This document shows, piece by piece, positions 18,134 through 27,175 of a DNA stretch of 64,000 bases. The notes below the pieces were generated by a model. That model saw only the letters and a list, made by a program, of their open reading frames with translations, was not told the DNA's origin and made no database searches. Both the position numbers and the translations under genes were made by a program. The stretch lies in the NCBI RefSeq assembly GCF_025362475.1, contig NZ_JANYGH010000058.1, positions 124,001-188,000 on the forward strand, written 5' to 3'. The number at the start of each line of letters is the position of its first letter. The first letter of the stretch is position 1. Source of the DNA: Mucilaginibacter sp. Lineage in GTDB: Bacteria > Bacteroidota > Bacteroidia > Sphingobacteriales > Sphingobacteriaceae.

Positions 18134-18667
18134 TTATGGTCTTGATGGATATATGCCTTCAAGGGCAATAATGAAGTTTATGGCCAAAACAGGTTGAACT
18201 AAATTTACCGCGGTTGCACCACCAACGGTTGATACCGAACCTGGATTTAAAGTAACATCAGGTGCAACATCTGAATAAAGGTTTTTACTTTCGCCAGAAA
18301 CTGAATCAATAAGGGCTGATGGGTAAAAATTGGTAGGTAAAACCTGGTTTGCACCGGTTGAATTGGCCTTAATAAGGTGTGTGTGTGCTGGCATCTGATC
18401 TGTTGAAAGTACAACAGATTCTTTACCGATTGCCTGGCCCAGGTTGTACGCTGATAAATCTTTACCCTGCCCTTGTTGAATTGGTGCACGGCCACGCAAA
18501 TCAGGCAAGGCAAAATTCGACATGCCATCACCGCCATAATAAGTCTGGATTATTGAAAACAATGCCTGCCATTGGCTAATTTGTAATAAACTTCCGTCGC
18601 AAAGCGCCCATCCACGTGGGGCAAAATCGCCCGCAAACATTTTGATCTCACCAATGTAAGGTTCCAT
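18134..18667 (-). CDS. Phage tail-collar domain (microcystin-dependent protein type) protein
   Basis: Tail-collar domain protein of the Mdp family. Such 170-180 residue proteins are widespread in Bacteroidota and resemble phage tail-fibre collars, but often occur outside phages. The start EPYIGEIKMFAGDFAPRGWA, the block CDGSLLQISQWQALFSIIQT, then YGGDGMSNFALPDLRGRAP and MPAHTH are all canonical. The end NFIIALEGIYPSRP is also typical. There is no signal peptide. It is followed by the giant adhesin gene on the same strand. No other phage genes are present, so a structural or surface role in the host is more likely than a prophage remnant, though no function is established for this subgroup. 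Confidence 0.92.
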   Translation of the reverse strand: MEPYIGEIKMFAGDFAPRGWALCDGSLLQISQWQALFSIIQTYYGGDGMSNFALPDLRGRAPIQQGQGKDLSAYNLGQAIGKESVVLSTDQMPAHTHLIKANSTGANQVLPTNFYPSALIDSVSGESKNLYSDVAPDVTLNPGSVSTVGGATAVNLVQPVLAINFIIALEGIYPSRP

Positions 18668-19120
18668 AGTTAATAAAGTTTAGGTTTTAGTTAATAAGTT
18701 AAATATTTGATTTAAAATTGGTTAATTCGTCGGTAAATATATATTAATATGTGTAATATAAAATTTATTCGCTGCCGGTATTTTATAATTTAAAGCTATA
18801 AACACCAGTCTAATTATCAACACTTTATAAAAGCAATCGTCTGGTTAATTTTATTACCAATTAAGAATACTACCGCCCTTGTAAAGCATTTTTTTTACCA
18901 AAAACATAGTATTTAACAATACGTTTTAATATGTAAAAAAAATGCTACTGTGATTTTATTTGCTTTTGTATTACATTTCAAATCTCTGCTTTAATTAAAA
19001 GGCAGCACAGGGTATAATCAGCTTTTTTAAAAGTGTTTTTAAGGGTAAAAAAAGGCTTAATATAGATGTTGTGTTTCTACACATAATTGAGCACTTTCGG
19101 TAAACTCAAATAACAACATC
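18668..19120. other. AT-rich divergent intergenic region
   Basis: This 453-bp stretch separates the minus-strand collar gene from the plus-strand lipoprotein operon and must contain both promoters. It is very AT-rich with A and T homopolymer runs. I see no ORF, no RNA gene and no strong hairpin, and I cannot place a promoter with confidence. Confidence 0.5.
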
Positions 19121-19717
19121 ATGATCAAAAAGATTACCCTAATTTCCCTGGCTTTTGCCACAATTGGTTTTAGCTCGTGCCAGCAAAAGCAGCAAGCCGA
19201 TGTCAGCACTAATAAAATCGGCATTAACATTGATACGTTAAGCCTTCAAACGGCGCTGAGGTACGTAAAAAACTATAAAAAAAATGCCGGCACGGTTGAT
19301 TCAGCCTTCTCTGATGCGCAAGCCGTGGAGAGGACCTATAAAGGATCAAACACCAGGTGCATTTGGTTTAGTGTTGATAGGCTACAGGCTCTTGTTGATT
19401 CTATAAAAAAGGAGAAGGGCGATGGCATTCGTTTTTACCTGGCTACTTACGACAAATCTTACTCCGAAGATTTTAAGGGCGGCCATAAACCTGAGAAACA
19501 ATACTGGGGTTATAATACACTGGTAATGGTATCAACAAAACCAGACAGTACTACAGGCACTCTAATCCACCAGGATTACTATGGCAAAAAATCACAGGCG
19601 GGCCAAAATGGTGGCCAGCAAGGTTTTATTGTTGGCTCCACCCCCGAAAATCGCGGCGAACAATGCCCGCCACCGGCTACCTGTAAAGGTGCAACCCTAT
19701 TGCTATTAGGCAACTAA
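19121..19717 (+). CDS. Hypothetical lipoprotein, 198 aa
   Basis: The signal sequence ends in a lipobox (GFSSC, Cys20), so the protein is a lipoprotein. The mature part has no recognised domain. Blocks worth noting are TALRYVKNYKKNAG, CIWFSVDRLQALVDSI and GIRFYLATYDKSY, which look like a small alpha/beta fold. The C-terminal region is rich in Gly and Gln and has two more cysteines (QCPPPATC) that could form a disulfide. It is first in a plus-strand unit, 14 bp before the seven-helix gene, and is probably co-expressed with the two-component system, perhaps as an extracytoplasmic accessory. That role is inference. Confidence 0.75.
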   Translation: MIKKITLISLAFATIGFSSCQQKQQADVSTNKIGINIDTLSLQTALRYVKNYKKNAGTVDSAFSDAQAVERTYKGSNTRCIWFSVDRLQALVDSIKKEKGDGIRFYLATYDKSYSEDFKGGHKPEKQYWGYNTLVMVSTKPDSTTGTLIHQDYYGKKSQAGQNGGQQGFIVGSTPENRGEQCPPPATCKGATLLLLGN

Positions 19718-19731
19718 ATCAATTAAAACAA

Positions 19732-20388
19732 ATGATGTTCATCACCATAAATACCGGGTGTGAATTTATATGCTTCCTGGCTGCTCTTATCTTTTTATTA
19801 AAAGATAAGAGTACAGCCTGGAAGCTGTTTATCCCATACCTGCTGCTAACCTGCCTTGTTGAAATGACCGGCGTATACTTGCGTAAAATAGCACATGTGC
19901 CTAACTACGCCCTGTACAATGCTTTTTTATTGTTTGAATGCGGCGTTACAGGCTACGCGTTTTACAGTTTATACAGGCCATTTAAAAATACCGGTAAATG
20001 GCTTATTGCCTGGTATATTATTTTCACCGCCATATACGTGGCAGAGCTGGTTATGAATCATTTTAAAACATTTGTATCCATAACCGCTACCGTAATGTCG
20101 GTTGTATTTGTACTGGCAAGCCTGTATTACTACTACCTTAAACTGATGGACGAAAACTTTGAGCGGCTTGCATTTTCAGCACCGTTCTGGTGGGTAAGCG
20201 GCGCGTTATTTTTTTACTTCGGCAGTACAACCTGTAACATATTTTTCGATTATCTTTCCAGCTTAAAACCTATCAATAACCAGCTTTCCATACGGTACTA
20301 TATTTTTATTTTACTAAACATAACACTATACTCTTTTTGGTCATACGCTTTTTTATGCAGATATCTTCGCAGGAAATCATCTTCCTGA
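19732..20388 (+). CDS. Seven-helix integral membrane protein
   Basis: 218 residues with seven hydrophobic segments at about 5-25, 30-50, 60-82, 92-110, 115-138, 155-172 and 188-210. The C-terminus is short and basic (YLRRKSSS). I do not recognise a named family; similar unnamed proteins precede histidine kinases in Sphingobacteriales. The gene starts 14 bp after the lipoprotein gene, and its end overlaps the kinase start by 34 bp. The overlap points to translational coupling and a shared signalling role. It may supply the membrane sensor part that the short kinase lacks. Confidence 0.75.
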   Translation: MMFITINTGCEFICFLAALIFLLKDKSTAWKLFIPYLLLTCLVEMTGVYLRKIAHVPNYALYNAFLLFECGVTGYAFYSLYRPFKNTGKWLIAWYIIFTAIYVAELVMNHFKTFVSITATVMSVVFVLASLYYYYLKLMDENFERLAFSAPFWWVSGALFFYFGSTTCNIFFDYLSSLKPINNQLSIRYYIFILLNITLYSFWSYAFLCRYLRRKSSS

Positions 20389-21143
20389 TAGGGCTTACAT
20401 CCCTAATTTTTTTGATCGCCCCGCTTTTCCTCATTATCTATGTAGTTTCCTACAATCGCAAAAAAAAGAAACATCATGAGGAAAAGTTGCTGCTGCAAAA
20501 AACATTTGAAAATGAACTGCTTAAAACCCAGATAGAAGTACAGGAGCAAACCCTTAAAACCATCGCCTACGATTTGCACGATAACATCGGGCAGTTGTTG
20601 AGTATCACAACTATCACTTTAAGTTCTATCGATTTGGACAATAAAGACAAAACGGCTCAGAAACTGGCTTTTGTTGAAGACCTCACAATCCGATCCATCA
20701 AAGAAGTAAAAGCCTTATCGCGCCTGCTGCACGGCGAAGAACTGGTAAACCGCGGATTGGCAGCAGCTATTGAATTTGAACTGGAATGGCTACAACGATC
20801 AGACAAATTTAAAATCAATTTTGATAAGCGAAATTTCAACACATTTAATGCCGATAGCGGAAAAGAAACCATCCTGTTCCGGCTGTTCCAGGAGATTATA
20901 AATAACATTATCCAGCATGCCAAAGCAACCGAAATATTTATAACTTTAGAGCAGATTGAAAATTCATTTAAGTTAACAATCCGCGATAACGGGAAAGGTT
21001 TTAATGTAGAAGAAACACTAAAACGCAAAAACGGGATGGGCCTGCACAACATCACCAAACGGGCGGCCATGATAAATGGCACAGCCTCCATCAACTCGGT
21101 AGCCGGAAGCGGATCTGAAATTATTGTAACCATACCCTACTAA
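20355..21143 (+). CDS. Membrane-anchored sensor histidine kinase (HisKA_3 / NarX-type)
   Basis: Kinase that autophosphorylates and passes phosphate to the adjacent NarL-type regulator. One N-terminal membrane helix is followed by a Lys-rich stop-transfer stretch and a coiled coil. The phosphoacceptor block is YDLHDNIGQLLS, with the N-box EIINNIIQHAKAT and the G-box DNGKGF, and GMGLHNITKRA completes the ATP site. There is no periplasmic sensor domain. The ATG at 20355 is preferred; an upstream TTG at 20337 would add six residues. The gene overlaps the seven-helix gene and precedes the regulator by six bases. The signal is unknown. Confidence 0.9.
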   Translation: MQISSQEIIFLIGLTSLIFLIAPLFLIIYVVSYNRKKKKHHEEKLLLQKTFENELLKTQIEVQEQTLKTIAYDLHDNIGQLLSITTITLSSIDLDNKDKTAQKLAFVEDLTIRSIKEVKALSRLLHGEELVNRGLAAAIEFELEWLQRSDKFKINFDKRNFNTFNADSGKETILFRLFQEIINNIIQHAKATEIFITLEQIENSFKLTIRDNGKGFNVEETLKRKNGMGLHNITKRAAMINGTASINSVAGSGSEIIVTIPY

Positions 21144-21149
21144 ATATTA

Positions 21150-21803
21150 ATGTACGCTGATAAAATAGATATAGCCATTGTTGATGACCACACCCTTTTT
21201 CGCCAGGGCCTGGTAAGTTTGCTTACCGATTCGGGCAAAGTTAACGTGATCTTTGACGCCGAGAACGGCCAGGATATGATCAAAAAACTACCACGCCAAC
21301 CCCTGCCCGAAGTGATCCTGATGGATATTACCATGCCACAGATGGATGGCTATGAAAGTACCAAATGGATTAAGGAAAACCACCCTCATATAAAAGTACT
21401 GGCTTTAAGCATGTTTGAAGAAGACAAACCCATCATAGGGATGCTTAAAAGCGGTGCCGGCGGCTACATGCTTAAACAATCAAGATCATCCGATCTGCTT
21501 GATGCCATTACCAGTATTGCTAAACAATCCTATTACATTAATGACTTGGTAAGCGGCAAGCTATTACGCAACATTCAGGACAATCAGGCTATAAAAACAC
21601 AGCAGGTAGAAGTAAACACAAACGAGCTGAGGTTTTTAGAGCTATGCTGCAGCGATCTTACCTACAAACAAATTGCCGATATGATGAACCTGAGTCCTCA
21701 TACTATCGATAATTATCGCGAAGCCTTGTTTCAAAAATTTGGAACAAAATCAAGAACAGGATTAGTGATAGCGGCTTTGAAGCAGGATTTAATAAAGATA
21801 TAG
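21150..21803 (+). CDS. NarL/FixJ-family response regulator
   Basis: Receiver domain with the acidic pair in IVDDH (Asp12-Asp13), phosphoacceptor Asp59 in VILMDITMPQMDG, Ser in LALSMF and Lys in GYMLKQ. It is followed by a LuxR-type helix-turn-helix (about 150-212; LTYKQIADMMNLSPHTIDNY). The length of 217 is normal. It is the cognate partner of the kinase six bases upstream. No target promoter can be named. An inverted-repeat element lies directly downstream and may serve as the transcription end. Confidence 0.93.
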   Translation: MYADKIDIAIVDDHTLFRQGLVSLLTDSGKVNVIFDAENGQDMIKKLPRQPLPEVILMDITMPQMDGYESTKWIKENHPHIKVLALSMFEEDKPIIGMLKSGAGGYMLKQSRSSDLLDAITSIAKQSYYINDLVSGKLLRNIQDNQAIKTQQVEVNTNELRFLELCCSDLTYKQIADMMNLSPHTIDNYREALFQKFGTKSRTGLVIAALKQDLIKI

Positions 21804-21829
21804 GGGAACCGTTATATCTTTACCAACCA

Positions 21830-21916
21830 GTCATGCCGAACTTGTTTCGTCACCCCACGGGACAGGTGGACTTCATGCTGTAAACCTTGCATGTGGGTTG
21901 CCGAAACAAGCATGAC
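21830..21916. repeat. Intergenic inverted-repeat element (GTCATG...CATGAC)
   Basis: Imperfect inverted arms 21830-21858 and 21893-21916 share the ends GTCATG and CATGAC plus a CTTGTTTCG core; the left arm has five extra bases. It resembles the element at 53823-53946, so the two belong to one intergenic repeat family. It lies between a plus and a minus gene that converge, and could act as a terminator hairpin. Confidence 0.7.
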
Positions 21917-21942
21917 TTTATTCTCCTGAAAAGGCTGCCCCC

Positions 21943-24753
21943 CTACTCAATAAAACTTCCGTCCCCTCTTCTCTTCATCCTTTGTCCATGGCGCATGGGC
22001 GTACCGGTCCATTTTTGAAGGTTCAGCTTGGCGCTAAACATAAAGTATCGGCTTTGCGCATTGCTGAGCGTGTTAGTTACCGAGTTTTCGTTAGTAACCT
22101 GGCTAACAAAATTATTTTGCTTCAAAATATCAAATACCTGGAAAGTGAGCGTTAGGTTTCTACGTTTAAAAAACTGCTGTTCAATATAAGCGTTAATTAC
22201 CAGCGGGTTACGGGTTAGGTTTTTAGACACGCCTTCAACAAAATTTTTGCTCGCGCTGTATCCAAAATTAGCTGTGCGACCTTCGAGAAAATAAAATTTA
22301 CCGTCAATAGCAAGGGCAGTTGTGCTGATATTGGTATTTACCGAATTTGGCAGCGTGAAGAAGGATTTTGCAACATCATATGATACATAAGGGTTAACTT
22401 CTATTGATTCGTTTGGATTGATCTGTGGACCAAAACGTTCATTAAAATGCCAGGTGGTTGTATAGTTTTGAAAGCCCTCACTCATGGATACACCATGGCC
22501 ATAATTGATAGTTCCGTTGAGCGAAAGGTTATACTTACGATCATCCAGTTGTTTTGATATATTGTAGTTGCCACCAATAGCATAGCTGCCGTTTAAATTG
22601 ATGTAGTGCGTTTCGTTTTTTTTTGAGTCGAGAGCATCGGGTATTAGCACGGTATTGGTAACTATTTGGTTTTTAATAAAACTTACATTGCCATTTGCCG
22701 ATACATTGAACTTTGAATCAACAATATAATTATTGTATTGCAGATTGATAGAATTCCTGAATGATGGTTTCAGATTGGGGTTACCTACAACCGGGTTTTG
22801 CGGGTTAGATTCATCGCGCACCGGCTGAATCTGGTTAAATGTTGGTTCCTGCGGACTGCCCGAATAGTTAACAGAAAATCGCTCCTGTTTTGACCATACG
22901 TACTGGAAACGCGCTATCGGGATTAAATTGAAGTTATTACGGTGAGTACTTACAATACCATCGCTAATTTTTGTCCCATCCAACACGGTAGGCACAGCCG
23001 TAACACCTAATGAAACATTATATTTTTTTTGGTTTAAGCGGTAATTGAGCGCTATGCGTGTTTCTGTAAATGAGTATTTAAAAACATTGCTCAATGAATC
23101 CACCAGTGGCCGGTTTCCTAAGGAATCTATGTTATAAGTGTATGCCTTATTATCGTAGCTGCGTGCATTTAGCTGAGCATTAAACTCCAGCTGTGATACA
23201 TCGCTCAATGGTTCAACAAAAGTAAAACTGGTTCTGAAATTATTACTCAGGTTAGTACGACTGATGTAACGATGCACTAATGAATCTTTTAGCATGGTAC
23301 TTGTTGAACCCTGGTAATAAATAATATTATTATCCTGATTATTAGCCGTTTCATTATTTGATCGGTTATAACTCACCTGCAGGGAAAGATTACGTTTGGG
23401 CTTTTTAAACAAATGCTGATAAAACACGATACCACCGTATGCAGGTACTGTATTATTACTGCCGGTTAATCCCGAAATATCCTGGTGAATTAACCCCGTT
23501 TTAAAATTTTGGGAAACATTTGAGGAACTTGAACCCGAGTAACTAAAATTTGGCGTAATTTTTAAATAGTTGGCACTATCAATATTATACTCCAGCTCCA
23601 GGTTAACGTTATGGGTTTTATTATTGTTTTGCGCGTTGTTATTCCTGATAAAATTGGTTGTACCCAGTTTGCTGAACTGTTGCCCATCGCTATGATTTAT
23701 GGAATTTACATCTCTAAAATTATAGTTATAGCTGGTATTGATCTGGATTTTTTTGGTAAGATAACTGCGGTAACTGACATTAGGCCCGCCTGTTTTTGTA
23801 GTACCACCACTCCCACCGCCTCCGCTCCCCGAAACGCCGTTCACTGTATTTACAAAACTGCCTATCACGCCTATCTGCTCATTGCCATTCAAGCGCTGAA
23901 AAAAAAGGCGGTTATCATAACGTTCATCACTGCCAGCACCAGCATTTAAGCGACCAACATTCCCTACAGATCTATCGGGCCTGGTGGTAATGTTGAGCAC
24001 TTTTTGAGGGTCGCCATCTTTAATGCCCGTACGGGCAGCCTGGTCGCCGTAATCATCAATGATCTGTATTTTTTCCACAATGTCGGCAGGCAGGTTTTTA
24101 ATGGCCTGCGCCACGTCGCCGCCTATATAATCTTTGCCATTCAGTCTGGCTTTTACAACAGCCTGCCCCTGGTGTGTTACCGTACCGTCTTTGGCAACTT
24201 CAACACCTTCCATTTTTTTTATCAGTTCATCAACAGTGGCATTTGGGCGCAGTTTATAGTCGCTGGCACGATATTCCACTGTGTCTGTTTTATAGGAAAT
24301 GCTCGGGCCACCATTCACAACCACCTCCCCAAGCATATGTGATTGCTGTTTTAAAACAAAAGGATCAAGCGATATGCTGCGCGATTCATCATTATTCAGC
24401 ATCTTCCTGATAACAGGTTGATAACCAATACTGGTAACCGTTATCACAAACGTAGCCGATTTAACTTTCCTGAATGCAAACTTACCGGTTGGGCCGGTAC
24501 TGGTAACCGCGCTATCTGTAGCCGATACCAGTTTTACAGTTGCACCTTCCATCTTTTTATCAGCGGTATCCTTAACAACCCCTATAACTTCCCTGAAAGG
24601 TAATGGACCTTTTTGCTCCTTTGATCTCCGTTGCTGAAAATTATCATTATTGCCATTATTACCGTTGTTTCCATTCCCGCCTCCCCGGCGGCCCTGGGCA
24701 TAGGTTATACTGACAAATACAATCATCAATAACAGAAGTAAAGGTTTTTTCAT
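21943..24753 (-). CDS. TonB-receptor-like outer-membrane beta-barrel protein
   Basis: 936-residue outer-membrane protein. A signal peptide ends near TYAQ. It is followed by a Gly/Asn/Arg-rich linker (about 20-48), a carboxypeptidase-regulatory-like sandwich (about 55-135; VIGVVKDTADKKMEGATVKL), a plug domain (MLGEVVVNGGPSISYKTDTV, then NLPADIVEKIQIIDDYGDQA) and a long barrel of the outer-membrane beta-barrel family (PF14905 type). A poly-Gly/Ser loop interrupts the early barrel (GSGGGGSGG). There is no SusD gene beside it, so it is not a classic SusC. The substrate is unknown; such proteins may import siderophores, peptides or other ligands. It is a single-gene unit. Confidence 0.88.
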   Translation of the reverse strand: MKKPLLLLLMIVFVSITYAQGRRGGGNGNNGNNGNNDNFQQRRSKEQKGPLPFREVIGVVKDTADKKMEGATVKLVSATDSAVTSTGPTGKFAFRKVKSATFVITVTSIGYQPVIRKMLNNDESRSISLDPFVLKQQSHMLGEVVVNGGPSISYKTDTVEYRASDYKLRPNATVDELIKKMEGVEVAKDGTVTHQGQAVVKARLNGKDYIGGDVAQAIKNLPADIVEKIQIIDDYGDQAARTGIKDGDPQKVLNITTRPDRSVGNVGRLNAGAGSDERYDNRLFFQRLNGNEQIGVIGSFVNTVNGVSGSGGGGSGGTTKTGGPNVSYRSYLTKKIQINTSYNYNFRDVNSINHSDGQQFSKLGTTNFIRNNNAQNNNKTHNVNLELEYNIDSANYLKITPNFSYSGSSSSNVSQNFKTGLIHQDISGLTGSNNTVPAYGGIVFYQHLFKKPKRNLSLQVSYNRSNNETANNQDNNIIYYQGSTSTMLKDSLVHRYISRTNLSNNFRTSFTFVEPLSDVSQLEFNAQLNARSYDNKAYTYNIDSLGNRPLVDSLSNVFKYSFTETRIALNYRLNQKKYNVSLGVTAVPTVLDGTKISDGIVSTHRNNFNLIPIARFQYVWSKQERFSVNYSGSPQEPTFNQIQPVRDESNPQNPVVGNPNLKPSFRNSINLQYNNYIVDSKFNVSANGNVSFIKNQIVTNTVLIPDALDSKKNETHYINLNGSYAIGGNYNISKQLDDRKYNLSLNGTINYGHGVSMSEGFQNYTTTWHFNERFGPQINPNESIEVNPYVSYDVAKSFFTLPNSVNTNISTTALAIDGKFYFLEGRTANFGYSASKNFVEGVSKNLTRNPLVINAYIEQQFFKRRNLTLTFQVFDILKQNNFVSQVTNENSVTNTLSNAQSRYFMFSAKLNLQKWTGTPMRHGQRMKRRGDGSFIE

Positions 24754-24900
24754 AGTAAGGCAGCTATTGCAATTGTTTAGGCAGTCTTGGTTCTACAGCT
24801 ATCAGTTTTAGCCAAAAGATGAATAAATAACCTTTTGACTGTATACTAACTACTTTAGACTGTATGCTTGACAGTAATTAAACTAATGGGCTAAAATACA

Positions 24901-24937
24901 AAGGCTGCAACAGTTTATTTTAAACTGTTGCAGCCTT
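24901..24937 (-). terminator. Terminator of the alpha-galactosidase pair
   Basis: A perfect 17-bp stem (24901-24917 with 24921-24937) with a three-base loop starts 17 bp after the stop of the GH36 gene. The minus-strand transcript continues into CCTTTGTATTTTAG, a moderate U-tract. Confidence 0.82.
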
Positions 24938-24954
24938 GTTACATAACAACCTTG

Positions 24955-27162
24955 TTACTTAACTTCGTCGAGCTGCAAAACAACACTTGTTCTGCCACTG
25001 TTAACATCGGGGTTGATGCCAACGGTCATTAAAAAATCGCCGGTAAGCGTCAAATCATTACCTATAGTTGAATTGGTGCCGGGATAAAGATTGATCTCTT
25101 TAACCTGGTATTTTTTCTGCGGATCGAGGCCTTTTAAACGGATAGGCACTTTAGTACCCGCATTATAACGGTTATTAACCAAATAGTTAAATACCACCGC
25201 TTTTGATTTGGCATCATTTACATACATAATAGATGCGGCATCATTATCCCAAGGGCTTTGAAGGCGGTATTGATCGCCGTGCCAGATGGCTTCTTTCAGG
25301 TAATCATAATTTTTAAGCGCGCCATGAACATATGAAAGATCCTGCTCGCTTAGTTTACTTACCACAATGTCAAAACCTAATTTGCCCATCATAGCCACAT
25401 CTGTACGGAATTTTAATGGCTGTTTGCCCCAATCTGTTACGTGGTTTGAGCTGGTGATAGCCGGGTAGAAGAACGAGTACTCCCATTGAATGAAAACACG
25501 CTCCAACGGTTCGGTATTATCGCTTGGCCAAAACTCTGTAAAGTATTTAAGCGCGCCATAATCAACACGACCGCCGCCACCAGAACATAGCATTAAAGGA
25601 ACCTTTGGATACTTCGCCCTTACGCGTTCAAGTACTTTATATAGCCCCCGAACATAATCAATATACAAATGTGATTGATCTTTTTTCAAATAAGCCGAAT
25701 ACGCATTATAGATCACTGCGTTACAATCCCATTTAATATAAGCCAGATCTGGATTTTTAGTAAACAGGTTATCAACTATCCCATAAACAAAATCCTGCAC
25801 CTGCGGATTGGAAAGATCCAATACCAACTGGTTACGGAAATATTTTTCGGGGCGATTAGGTTGCTTAATTACCCAATCCGGGTGTTTGGTATACAATTCA
25901 CTGGCTGGGTTAACCATTTCCGGCTCTATCCAGATACCAAATTTTACGCCATCTGCCTGCGCTTCTTTAACCAGCGAACTGATGCCGTTTGGCAGCTTCA
26001 GTTTATTCTCCTGCCAATCCCCAAGTCCGGCAACATCACCGTTACGGGGGAATTTATTACCAAACCAGCCATCATCCAGCAAAAATAATTCGACACCTAA
26101 TTTTTTGGTATCTTTTAATAATTGAGCCAGTTTGGTTTCGTTAAAATCAAAATAAGTTGATTCCCAGTTGTTCAGCAGGGTAAGTCTTTCGCCTTCGCCA
26201 TCAACAATTTTATATTTGCGGGCCCAGCGTTGTAATTTACGGCTGGCATCCCCCTTGCCATGGTTTGAATAGGTATAAACCAATGCCGGGGTAGTAAATT
26301 CTTCGGCAGGTTTAAGGTGATATTCTGATGCGGCATTGTTTATACCGGCAATCACCCTCAAATTATTAGAAACATCCAATTCCAGATCGATCTTAAAATT
26401 ACCCGACCATTCCAGCGCACCAAGCATTACTTTACCTTCGTCCTCGGTAGCGGGTTTATCCATAGATACCATGAACATCGATGGCTCATATAAATTGGCA
26501 CGGGTGCCCAATTTGCTATCGATGGTTTTAATACCGTGAGTCAGTTTTGCTTCTTCGGGCTGCATTTCAGAAGCCCAGTTGCCATGGTATTGTTTGAGCC
26601 AAAAGCCATCACCCTTTAAATTTAAATTTGCAGAAGCAAATTTATTAAGCGTTACCGTCCCCTTTTCGCCATGTTTTATAACCGACCATTGTTCAGTTAC
26701 ATCTTCTTTAAAATAAGTTTTATAATACAGGGTAACTTCAAAAGGATAAGCAGGATCTTTCAGCTTTACGGTTAATAAGCTGACATCTTCATCAATTTTA
26801 GTAACAGTGTGGCTTACATAAACCAGGTTGAGTGATTTATTGCCATCTGCGTGTGTAACCGTTATAGCAGGCTCGGCAAGACTCGCCGAACCGGATGGCA
26901 TATAAGCATCATTAAGAACACCCGAATCATCAGCCTGGTGATACATTTTCAGGATCTGTTCGTACTCTTTGGCATTACTCAATTTTGTGCCGAAATAAAC
27001 CATTTTAAGGTTTTTCTCGGCATCGGTTTGCAACACCAATGCGTTATTTTGTGTTTCTACAGGGATAGTTACCGTTTGAGCGAAACTTGCTGTCGCTGCA
27101 GATAACAAACTTGCCAGCGTAAGGCAAACAGGTACCAGGAATGTTTTTTGTGTTCTTCTCAT
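24955..27162 (-). CDS. GH36 alpha-galactosidase, secreted
   Basis: Retaining alpha-galactosidase that removes terminal alpha-galactose. Numbering is from the in-frame ATG at 27192. The nucleophile is Asp489 in AYIKWDCNA and the acid/base is Asp558 in FWPSDNTEP. Other family blocks are LFLLDDGWFG (370-378), FGIWIEPEMVNP (418-429) and CSGGGGRVDYG (536-546). The ATG at 27162 is preferred because it gives a clean signal peptide (ends SFAQ) and a 13-bp gap to the upstream gene, where the longer start would overlap it. It forms an operon with the GH27/36-like gene. The N-terminal beta-sandwich (about 40-330) is normal for GH36. Confidence 0.93.
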   Translation of the reverse strand: MRRTQKTFLVPVCLTLASLLSAATASFAQTVTIPVETQNNALVLQTDAEKNLKMVYFGTKLSNAKEYEQILKMYHQADDSGVLNDAYMPSGSASLAEPAITVTHADGNKSLNLVYVSHTVTKIDEDVSLLTVKLKDPAYPFEVTLYYKTYFKEDVTEQWSVIKHGEKGTVTLNKFASANLNLKGDGFWLKQYHGNWASEMQPEEAKLTHGIKTIDSKLGTRANLYEPSMFMVSMDKPATEDEGKVMLGALEWSGNFKIDLELDVSNNLRVIAGINNAASEYHLKPAEEFTTPALVYTYSNHGKGDASRKLQRWARKYKIVDGEGERLTLLNNWESTYFDFNETKLAQLLKDTKKLGVELFLLDDGWFGNKFPRNGDVAGLGDWQENKLKLPNGISSLVKEAQADGVKFGIWIEPEMVNPASELYTKHPDWVIKQPNRPEKYFRNQLVLDLSNPQVQDFVYGIVDNLFTKNPDLAYIKWDCNAVIYNAYSAYLKKDQSHLYIDYVRGLYKVLERVRAKYPKVPLMLCSGGGGRVDYGALKYFTEFWPSDNTEPLERVFIQWEYSFFYPAITSSNHVTDWGKQPLKFRTDVAMMGKLGFDIVVSKLSEQDLSYVHGALKNYDYLKEAIWHGDQYRLQSPWDNDAASIMYVNDAKSKAVVFNYLVNNRYNAGTKVPIRLKGLDPQKKYQVKEINLYPGTNSTIGNDLTLTGDFLMTVGINPDVNSGRTSVVLQLDEVK

Positions 27163-27175
27163 TTTATGATTTTGG

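Noticed and set aside
18134..18667. Prophage remnant
   Set aside because: The tail-collar domain is of the chromosomal Mdp type and no other phage gene, integrase or attachment site is nearby.
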